Assembly (NCBI GenBank): GCA_041650035.1
Contig: JBAZLY010000045.1
Span: 1-5,003, forward strand
Length of the DNA: 5,003 nucleotides
Origin: JAQUQI01 sp041650035
Lineage (GTDB): Bacteria > Omnitrophota > Gorgyraeia > JABMRG01
Direction of reading: 5' to 3'
The notes beneath the pieces were generated by a model. That model was given only the letters and a program-made list of their open reading frames with translations, did no database searches and was not told where the DNA came from. Below are positions 1-5,003 of the stretch, piece after piece; position 1 is the first letter of the stretch, and each line of letters opens with the position of its first letter. Position numbers and translations under genes: made by a program.

Positions 1-72
1 CTTGGTGAGCTCTTTGCCGTCATAATAAAGCCTTATGGATTTGCTTTCCAGGTCAACAAAGAGTTTCAGCTT
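1..72 (-). repeat. Second copy of the putative ATPase C-terminal repeat, cut by the window edge
   Basis: This encodes residues 475-498, with core KSIRLYYDGKELTK matching residues 251-264. If it opens a second module, the next residues outside the window should resemble the GLYVS and following strands after residue 266. Confidence 0.4.
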
Positions 73-1494
73 ATCCTTTGATATGCTGCGGCTTAGATAT
101 TCCTCATGCTGCTTAAGGGCGAGTTTGCTATCGCGTCTTTCTCTAAGTGTATTAAGATATTGTAAAAATTCATCTTTTTCAGGCAAAAAAATCAATTTTG
201 CTGATAGCGTGTTGAGGCCGGCCGCAGATATCTGAAGGACACGCGACTCCTGTTGATAACCTGTGTTAAAAAATTTAACCTGTTGCTGCCGGGCAGATAC
301 CTGTTCCAGGACAATACCCGGTAATTCAATATCCGCCGGAGCTCCGGAGATACCGGCCGCCATATCCTGCGTATTATTCACATTTAGATCATGCCAGCCA
401 GACTTATAAACAAAGTCCGGGAAATCCCCCAATACGTCAAGCGAATGCCATCTGTTATATCGCGGAATGAACATAAGGTCAGCCCTTAGCCCTTTCAGGT
501 CTCGCGCTTGAGCCTTGATTAACCAATTAAGGCATTGGCCGTCCAACTCAATTACCCATTCCTGTAAAACCGTCCCATCAGGCAGACTGCCCCGGGCAAT
601 AACCCTCTCCGTCGAAGAGCTGACGACCTCCCACAACAGATTAAACGATAGTATCTCTTTGTCCCGGTCCTGATACCGGCATGACACATAGAGACCCGGG
701 GCCTTTGATACGGCATACCCGTTATAGCGCAAATACAGGCTGCCATTATTAAATATCGCCCTAACCCTGTCTGTTTTCACTGCCGCTATACCCGACTTAT
801 CGCCAACCGTTTCCAGGTAATATGATATTATCCTGCCAGGGCCGCCTTCTTGGACTATAGAGCCGTTCTCCATCAGAATGAGGCGCGTGCATAATTTATC
901 TATCATGCTCATATCATGGCTTACGAGGACGATAGTCATGCCTTTTTGCTTTAATTCAAATACCTTTTTAACACATTTTTCCTGGGCTTTCTGATCACCT
1001 ACGGAAAGTATATCATCTATCAACAGTATCTCCGGTTCGATAAAAATAGCCAGGGTAAATGCCAAACGCATATACATACCTTGAGAATAATACTTTATAG
1101 GTGCGTCGATGAATTTCCCCAGCCCGGAAAAATCTATCATCTCATCCATACGTTGCGCTAGTATACCGGGATCCAGTCCATAAATCCGCGCGTTGAGAGC
1201 GAGGTTTTGTCTGCCGGTGAATTCAGGATTAAAACCCGCGCCCAGATCCATCAACACAGACACCCTCCCGTCAATATGGACACGGCCTTTATCCGGTATC
1301 AATTTGCCTGAAGCCAGTTTCAACATGGTCGTCTTACCCGCGCCGTTATCCCCGATTATACCTAGTACCTCCCCTTTATCGACATCAAGATTAATATCCT
1401 TAAGAGCCCATATCTGCTCCCAGGATACCTCATTATTCCGTATAAACTGGATATTGTATTTTTCCCAGACCCCTTTAAATTCAATAGCTCTCAT
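1..1494 (-). CDS. wzt: Polysaccharide ABC exporter ATPase (Wzt-like) with long C-terminal extension, 3' end outside window
   Basis: The frame is open for 498 codons from ATG 1494 to the window edge. Residues 1-230 are the nucleotide-binding domain: Walker A GDNGAGKTT (48-56), the Wzt-type LGAGFNPEFTGRQN stretch (84-97), signature motif YSQGMYMRLAF (136-146), Walker B ILLIDD (156-161), D-loop SVGD (164-167) and H-loop H193 in LVSHD. D161 stands where the catalytic Glu normally is. The domain energises export of lipid-linked polysaccharide through the adjoining permease. From about 235 onward the protein is strand-rich and does not look like the usual Wzt C-terminal domain by eye. It includes a W313...W324 region, RYNRWHSLDVL (345-355), a charged helix (about 438-466), and then a segment (475-498) resembling residues 243-264. 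In Wzt proteins this end binds the export signal on the glycan; a carbohydrate-binding, mutarotase-like fold is my low-confidence guess. The gene is longer than the usual 250-450 residue Wzt. Confidence 0.9.
   Translation of the reverse strand, partial: MRAIEFKGVWEKYNIQFIRNNEVSWEQIWALKDINLDVDKGEVLGIIGDNGAGKTTMLKLASGKLIPDKGRVHIDGRVSVLMDLGAGFNPEFTGRQNLALNARIYGLDPGILAQRMDEMIDFSGLGKFIDAPIKYYSQGMYMRLAFTLAIFIEPEILLIDDILSVGDQKAQEKCVKKVFELKQKGMTIVLVSHDMSMIDKLCTRLILMENGSIVQEGGPGRIISYYLETVGDKSGIAAVKTDRVRAIFNNGSLYLRYNGYAVSKAPGLYVSCRYQDRDKEILSFNLLWEVVSSSTERVIARGSLPDGTVLQEWVIELDGQCLNWLIKAQARDLKGLRADLMFIPRYNRWHSLDVLGDFPDFVYKSGWHDLNVNNTQDMAAGISGAPADIELPGIVLEQVSARQQQVKFFNTGYQQESRVLQISAAGLNTLSAKLIFLPEKDEFLQYLNTLRERRDSKLALKQHEEYLSRSISKDKLKLFVDLESKSIRLYYDGKELTK
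703..768 (-). repeat. First copy of a putative protein-level repeat in the ATPase C-terminal region
   Basis: This encodes residues 243-264 of the Wzt-like protein. Its core GSLYLRYNGYAVSK (251-264) aligns without gaps to residues 485-498, with five identities (S, L, Y, G, K) and matches of like type at L/I, N/D, V/L and S/T. It may mark the first strands of a beta-sandwich module. The repeat is seen in protein only, not in DNA. The stretch is short and the match could be chance. Confidence 0.4.
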
Positions 1495-2274
1495 CTAAAC
1501 CCTCTTTAAGATCTCTTTCTCTTTACGCAGGAAAAACAGATACCCGGAAAAAAAACAAGATAACGCTGCGATAAAAACAACCCCCAGACAGTTCAATGAC
1601 GGGGGCCTTGCCTCAAATAATATCTGGTTATACAAAGCGACAAAATACGTCATTGGATTAAACAGGCCTATCCAGCGATAGGGATAGGGGAGCATATCAA
1701 GGGCATAAAATACAGGAGTCACCCAAAACCATATAGTCAGGGTTATAAAAAAGAAGTGGTTTGCATCCTTTGAAAACGCGTTCCAGCTCGCGAAGATCAT
1801 ACCAAGTCCGGCGGTAAAGATCAACTGCAGGAAAACGGGAAAAACCAGGAACGGAATAACCGTTAAGACCTTTATTTTTAAGACAACGAATAACGGCAGG
1901 AGCGAAACAAGGCCTATTAAAAAGGTGCAAAAGGCTGACAGAACGGCTGACAGCGGTATAAATTCCGGCAGTAACACGCCTTGTCTCATTATCGAGGCAT
2001 GGCTACCAAACGAGTTTACAGACGTCAATACGGAATTGGAAAAGAACATCCATGGTATTATGCCGGAAAGCACAAAAAAGGTGTAATTCGGGGTATCTAT
2101 CTTATATGCCTTTGTAAAGATTAGATTAATGCTCGCTGCCAGAAGCAGAGGGGTAATCACGGCCCACCATATATTAAGCCTTGAACCTGAATACTGCAAT
2201 TTAAGATCCCCGGCTGCAAGGCTTAAAAGCGTCGCTCTAAAGGCATATGCCTTCTTAATCCTTTTGATCAACAT
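1495..2274 (-). CDS. wzm: ABC-2 type polysaccharide export permease (Wzm-like)
   Basis: This is a 259-residue integral membrane protein of the normal length for Wzm/TagG/KpsM-type permeases. A short amphipathic N-terminus leads into DLKLQYSGSRLNIWWAVITP (23-42), the family's D-L-K...S-x-L...W...P landmark. Six hydrophobic segments can be seen at about 36-54, 62-82, 108-135, 139-165, 173-192 and 228-249. The loop VTPVFYALDMLP (185-196) and FNPMTYFVALYNQILF (205-220) match the conserved sPv-Y and NP...R/Q-x-x-L region before the last helix. The C-terminus is basic and cytoplasmic (RKEKEILKRV). Such permeases dimerise and, with a Wzt ATPase, move undecaprenyl-linked polysaccharide out across the inner membrane. 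The ATPase gene follows with no gap: the permease TAG is directly followed by the ATPase ATG, which favours equal production of the two subunits. The symbol is by family and not by orthology. Confidence 0.9.
   Translation of the reverse strand: MLIKRIKKAYAFRATLLSLAAGDLKLQYSGSRLNIWWAVITPLLLAASINLIFTKAYKIDTPNYTFFVLSGIIPWMFFSNSVLTSVNSFGSHASIMRQGVLLPEFIPLSAVLSAFCTFLIGLVSLLPLFVVLKIKVLTVIPFLVFPVFLQLIFTAGLGMIFASWNAFSKDANHFFFITLTIWFWVTPVFYALDMLPYPYRWIGLFNPMTYFVALYNQILFEARPPSLNCLGVVFIAALSCFFSGYLFFLRKEKEILKRV
1500..1505 (-). promoter_or_regulatory. Ribosome-binding site AGAGGG of the ATPase gene
   Basis: AGAGGG lies five bases before the ATG at 1494, within the last codons of the permease gene. Together with the directly adjoining TAG and ATG it fixes the ATPase start and implies stop-start reinitiation. 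Confidence 0.65.
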
Positions 2275-2278
2275 ATAT

Positions 2279-3439
2279 CTAACCCCTTAAGTATCTGTTA
2301 TAAGCCGCCAATAAAGAAGACGCGGTAAAATCCCAGTTATATTTTTCAAGCGCCCTTGCCCTTGCCTTAGACGACAAGGCCCGCCTCAATTCATTATCAG
2401 CGGTCAGTTTCAATATACCCTCCGCCAATGCGGAATAATCACCCGGACGAACTAATAATCCGGCGTCATTTATCATACTGCCCACCTCGCCTACGTCGCT
2501 GGCGACTACGGCCTTGCCGCAGGCCAGGTACTCCGCTATCTTTAAAGGGCTCTTGCACTGTGTTATATCATTATCCTCAAAACAGGCGACACAAACATCG
2601 GCCGAATTAATATAAAAAGGCACAAGCTCGTGCGGCACAGGGCCCGTGAATATCATGCGAGCCCCCAGGCCCTCTCTTGCTGCCATCTCTTTTAACTCGC
2701 CCGCCCTATAGCCGTCACCTACGATCATAAACGTCACATCATTTGTCTTTCTGCGTATAAACCCGGCAGCCTTAATAAAAAGCTCGGCATATTGGCCTCC
2801 GTGAAGCTGGCCGATATACAAAACAAGATGATGATCAATATTATATCGCGTCTTGATGCCCTGCGATGATTCCGGGCAAGGCCTGAATCGGCTGATATCA
2901 GCCCCAACAGGGGCGGGGAATATATCGTCCTCCATAACCCCAAACCTTAAGCAGAGCCCTCTTAATCGTTTGCTTGATACCGATACAGTATCCGCGGCAA
3001 GCGGGATCAGCCTTTCAAGGATATGGATAAATCCTCCTAAGACGCGGTTCTTCGGGTTTGAATAATAGAAGATCTTGGTCTCCCAGTCATCCCAATCATA
3101 ATGCGAAGGCTTATTTTTAAACCAGGCCCCTATTAAAGCGGGCAGCGACGCGTAATAATAACATTTCTGAAAATGCACCACATCCGCCCAGCCGGCAAGC
3201 CTTGTCACCTTGACAATGTTTTCCAGAAACACACGGCTGCCAAGGCGCCTGCTTAAGGATATAACCTCATAACCGTTTTCCTCAAAACGTCTGCCCGCAT
3301 TATTATTGTCAAGGGGGAAATAGATAAGTTTAACGGCATGGCCTTTCTTCGCGAACTGATACGCCAAGTTTTTTATACGCGTAGTCCACGGCTCGGAAGC
3401 GGAATAGATATCATGCGGGCCAATCATCAGTATTTTCAT
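2279..3439 (-). CDS. GT4-family glycosyltransferase (GT-B fold)
   Basis: This 386-residue protein has the usual length and two-domain GT-B layout of family 4 retaining glycosyltransferases. The N-terminal, acceptor-side domain starts with MKILMIGPHD and spans about 1-180. The C-terminal, nucleotide-sugar-binding domain (about 185-365) has LVLYIGQLHGGQ (205-216), the FMIVGDG strand-turn (237-243), IFTGPVPHELVPFY (263-276) and the donor-site loop SPLKIAEYLACGKAVVASD (297-315). E303 is the second glutamate of the family E-x7-E motif; the position of the first is C295, in the variant seen in many SPxKxxEY-type members. No signal peptide or membrane helix is visible, so it is probably a cytoplasmic or peripheral enzyme acting on a lipid-linked glycan. 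The sugar and linkage cannot be predicted. It starts four bases after the small peptide gene and ends four bases before the permease, consistent with one transcript that makes and exports a surface polysaccharide. Confidence 0.92.
   Translation of the reverse strand: MKILMIGPHDIYSASEPWTTRIKNLAYQFAKKGHAVKLIYFPLDNNNAGRRFEENGYEVISLSRRLGSRVFLENIVKVTRLAGWADVVHFQKCYYYASLPALIGAWFKNKPSHYDWDDWETKIFYYSNPKNRVLGGFIHILERLIPLAADTVSVSSKRLRGLCLRFGVMEDDIFPAPVGADISRFRPCPESSQGIKTRYNIDHHLVLYIGQLHGGQYAELFIKAAGFIRRKTNDVTFMIVGDGYRAGELKEMAAREGLGARMIFTGPVPHELVPFYINSADVCVACFEDNDITQCKSPLKIAEYLACGKAVVASDVGEVGSMINDAGLLVRPGDYSALAEGILKLTADNELRRALSSKARARALEKYNWDFTASSLLAAYNRYLRG
2283..2288 (-). promoter_or_regulatory. Ribosome-binding site AAGGGG of the permease gene
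   Basis: AAGGGG sits eight bases before the permease ATG at 2274 and lies inside the last codons of the glycosyltransferase gene. It supports the ATG at 2274 as the start and points to coupled translation of the two genes. Confidence 0.6.
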
Positions 3440-3443
3440 CCTG

Positions 3444-3563
3444 CTATCCTCCGGGAAAATATAAACTGCGCCTCATCTTTTTTAAAAGAAACAATGCCGC
3501 GTCCGCAACAAGGCTGATAATAAGGATAAACAATATAACAAAGGATTTTTTAATTTTTTTCAT
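3444..3563 (-). CDS. Small hydrophobic membrane peptide (39 aa), unrecognised
   Basis: This short frame fills the space between the radical SAM and glycosyltransferase genes. It runs from an ATG at 3563-3561 to a TAG at 3446-3444. The peptide opens with a basic stretch (MKKIKK), then a hydrophobic segment at about residues 7-27, then a basic KKMRR (28-32) and a SLYFPGG tail. This is the shape of a single-pass membrane peptide. A20-D21-A22 also resembles a signal-peptidase AxA site, so it could be a cleaved leader with a 17-residue product; the Asp is unusual inside a membrane helix. A GGTAGG Shine-Dalgarno-like stretch sits about four bases before the ATG. The start overlaps the last 14 bases of the radical SAM gene, and the final GGA GGA codons form the ribosome-binding site of the glycosyltransferase. 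Both overlaps argue for real, coupled translation. I recognise no family. It could serve as a small membrane partner of the glycosyltransferase or exporter, or, less likely, as a radical SAM substrate. Confidence 0.6.
   Translation of the reverse strand: MKKIKKSFVILFILIISLVADAALFLLKKMRRSLYFPGG
3447..3452 (-). promoter_or_regulatory. Ribosome-binding site GGAGGA of the glycosyltransferase gene
   Basis: GGAGGA lies seven bases before the ATG at 3439 and is a near-consensus Shine-Dalgarno sequence. It is made of the last two sense codons of the 39-residue peptide gene, directly before its TAG. Ribosomes finishing the peptide would therefore clear and reload at this site, which suggests translational coupling. 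It also fixes the glycosyltransferase start. Confidence 0.8.
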
Positions 3564-4725
3564 TATGCCTACCGATTCCATACCGGAACAAACCCGCCAC
3601 AAACCTATAAAGACTTCTATTAATTAATGTATTATCACACACGCGCTTACACCCTACGCCCGCCTTGTCTGCATTGCCTATGCAAGCAAAGTATCCTGCA
3701 TCTTTCGGGATCTTTAAAGACTCCATCCTGAACCTCTGTTGTAAGGCATTATTCCACACGGAGTAAATACTCTCGTTGTATGCATTGCCTATCGGCATAC
3801 GATGGGATTTTAGGCAAGAATTATAATCCCCGTTCGCCTTAACCCTTAGGAACATCCAGCCCGCCACACAGCGCGCATCGGCAATAGGGCTGTCATATTC
3901 TCCTGCGGGGGCCGTTCGGCTTAACACCCTCGCGGCAAAGATGTCCCCGTTTATTATACGGACTGCGGTATTTTTTTCTCGGCACAGGCGCGAAAAATCC
4001 TCATAGAGAACAACTAACTGGTCTTTATTGAGAAGCAAGCTGTCCGTAACCCCCGGAATAGTATCAGGCAAGCCAAACTCTATACCGTCACTTTTTGAAG
4101 AAACGGCCAATTGCCTCAAGGCACGGATACAACGATAATTCAGACTTGTAATAAGACAGAACAATACCGCCCGCGGGCCAAGGCCTTTAACGCTGTTGAA
4201 CGCCGTCAGATTATCCACTACCTTTTGAAAATCCGCATCGCGTCTGCCGTGGAGCCGGGCGTATAATTGACCTTCCGCGGCCCAGATACTCGTGGTAATA
4301 GATGCCAATTTTTTAAAAGACGCTATCCTGTTCATATCGCCGATGCCGCACTCGTTGAGGCTTGTGTTTATCCGAAAACGCATGCCTGTCTTTTCGATCA
4401 ATTCCAGGACATCCCATATCCGCGGGTATAAAAAGGGTTCGCCTCCCCCGGATATTATTATTTCCCTTGTACCATATGAAGCGGCATCATTGATGATATC
4501 CTCTATAACCGGGAAATCCAAGTCATCAAAGGCGCCGGCGGACTGTTCTGCGCACATGGGAGAATGCAGCCAACAGGCCAGGCAATGACTGCGACATCTG
4601 TCCGTCAGGTCGATCTGCACGACATCGGGGCCTTTAAAAGCCACGGCGCCGTTTATAATACCCCTGATATTGAGAAGCCGCCTCTTGTTTTCCTTCAACA
4701 AAAACCTATCGGATAAAAGACTCAT
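3550..4725 (-). CDS. Radical SAM protein with SPASM-like C-terminal domain
   Basis: The protein has 391 residues. The radical SAM signature CxxxCxxC is at C44, C48 and C51 and should ligate the 4Fe-4S cluster that cleaves S-adenosylmethionine. ISGGGEP (91-97) is the SAM-binding GGE motif, so the core barrel spans roughly 35-230. The C-terminal part (286-365) is SPASM-like: C286, then thirteen residues on G299-x4-C304, then a W324 box, C348, C359 and C363. This is fewer and differently spaced cysteines than the full seven-cysteine SPASM pattern, so it may hold one auxiliary cluster or a variant pair. SPASM proteins modify peptides, other proteins or small metabolites; the polysaccharide genes nearby suggest a sugar or lipid substrate, but that is inference. 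The ATG at 4725 gives a natural N-terminus about 43 residues before the first cluster cysteine; its Shine-Dalgarno is weak (AAGCGG-like, about six bases upstream). Its last codons overlap a small downstream gene. Confidence 0.9.
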   Translation of the reverse strand: MSLLSDRFLLKENKRRLLNIRGIINGAVAFKGPDVVQIDLTDRCRSHCLACWLHSPMCAEQSAGAFDDLDFPVIEDIINDAASYGTREIIISGGGEPFLYPRIWDVLELIEKTGMRFRINTSLNECGIGDMNRIASFKKLASITTSIWAAEGQLYARLHGRRDADFQKVVDNLTAFNSVKGLGPRAVLFCLITSLNYRCIRALRQLAVSSKSDGIEFGLPDTIPGVTDSLLLNKDQLVVLYEDFSRLCREKNTAVRIINGDIFAARVLSRTAPAGEYDSPIADARCVAGWMFLRVKANGDYNSCLKSHRMPIGNAYNESIYSVWNNALQQRFRMESLKIPKDAGYFACIGNADKAGVGCKRVCDNTLINRSLYRFVAGLFRYGIGRHNEKN

Positions 4726-4754
4726 ATAAAACCGCTTCGTTAATCCCGGACGGG

Positions 4755-5003
4755 TTATTTCTCGCCCGCGAATTTCAGCAATGCCTCGCCGGCTTTGAGC
4801 AAGACAGGACTTGTCTTAAACTTTTCCAGAAACCTGTGCATGGGTATGTTCTGCCATAAATTATCGCAATTATAACAACCTGTCCTGGCGTCAGCCTCAT
4901 TTCCCATTTTGGAGAAATAAGGATGCCCTTTTGAAAGGTTCAGGCCGTTGCGCCTGAATTCGTTATAATCTGCCGAAAACCATATATTCCTGAAACTGTT
5001 CTT
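4755..5003 (-). CDS. Radical SAM/SPASM-like protein, C-terminal fragment
   Basis: This is the last 82 codons of a gene that begins beyond the right edge; the frame is open from base 5003 to a TAA at 4755-4757. No radical SAM core is visible, so the call rests on the tail. It contains SFRNIWFS (fragment residues 3-10), an FRR segment, and a GCYNCDNLWQN motif (42-52) whose C43 and C46 form a CxxC pair. This layout (an S-x-x-x-W box, then F-R, then a late cysteine pair followed by DN) is typical of the C-terminal iron-sulfur-binding region of SPASM-type radical SAM proteins. The downstream radical SAM protein shows the same order of landmarks, so the two are probably related. If correct, the protein would bind an auxiliary Fe-S cluster here and carry the SAM-binding 4Fe-4S cluster in the missing part. 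It lies 29 bases upstream of the next gene in the same direction, as in an operon. The substrate is unknown. Confidence 0.7.
   Translation of the reverse strand, partial: KNSFRNIWFSADYNEFRRNGLNLSKGHPYFSKMGNEADARTGCYNCDNLWQNIPMHRFLEKFKTSPVLLKAGEALLKFAGEK

Noticed and set aside
35..235. Plus-strand 66-codon frame
   Set aside because: It is antisense to the ATPase C-terminal region; its Ser/Leu/Arg-rich make-up is typical of a shadow frame.
552..746. Minus-strand 64-codon frame
   Set aside because: It is out of frame inside the continuous 498-codon ATPase frame and has no start context of its own.
1193..1498. Plus-strand 101-codon frame
   Set aside because: It lies opposite the Walker A half of the Wzt-like ATPase, whose motifs are clear on the minus strand, and its translation shows no domain.
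1697..1930. Minus-strand 77-codon frame
   Set aside because: It is out of frame within the permease, which has a well-supported six-helix pattern.
2428..3065. Three short frames on both strands inside the glycosyltransferase
   Set aside because: They overlap a complete GT4 protein and give low-complexity products without motifs.
3546..3560. T-rich run on the plus strand, considered as a terminator tail
   Set aside because: No stem precedes it, no plus-strand gene ends there, and on the minus strand it encodes lysines at the start of the small peptide.
4292..4588. Plus-strand 98-codon frame
   Set aside because: It is opposite the radical SAM core, including its CxxxCxxC and GGGEP motifs, so it is a shadow.
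4745..4754. Short inverted repeat CCCG-2 bases-CGGG between the two radical SAM genes, considered as a terminator
   Set aside because: The four-base stem with a two-base loop is not stable and no T-run follows on the coding strand.

Overview
The window is one stretch of a polycistronic operon read entirely from the minus strand, right to left, with no room for an internal promoter or terminator. It is moderately balanced in base composition and nearly gap-free. The gene set (SPASM-type radical SAM proteins, a family 4 glycosyltransferase, and an ABC-2 polysaccharide exporter) is that of a bacterial surface-polysaccharide (O-antigen or exopolysaccharide) biosynthesis and export locus. The style is compatible with an uncultured Gram-negative lineage such as Omnitrophota or a relative, but this is an impression from gene content and not a phylogenetic result.

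In transcription order the layout is: (1) the C-terminal end of a radical SAM/SPASM-like protein (5003-4755); (2) a complete 391-residue radical SAM/SPASM protein (4725-3550); (3) a 39-residue hydrophobic peptide gene (3563-3444) that overlaps the end of gene 2 and whose last two codons are the Shine-Dalgarno of gene 4; (4) a GT4 glycosyltransferase (3439-2279); (5) a Wzm-type ABC-2 permease (2274-1495); (6) a Wzt-type ATPase whose start abuts the permease stop and whose frame stays open to the window edge (1494-1), with at least 260 residues after the nucleotide-binding domain.

The likely joint role is this. The glycosyltransferase adds a sugar to a lipid-linked glycan at the cytoplasmic face. 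The permease and ATPase carry the finished glycan across the inner membrane. The long C-terminal part of the ATPase probably recognises the glycan. The two radical SAM proteins may modify a sugar, lipid or peptide partner; their substrate cannot be read from the sequence.

The most interesting points are the unannotated small membrane peptide wedged into the operon, the atypical and apparently repeated C-terminal modules of the Wzt-like ATPase, its Asp in place of the catalytic Walker B Glu, and the tandem related radical SAM proteins with different C-terminal cysteine spacing. I found no mobile element, RNA gene, CRISPR array or convincing terminator.
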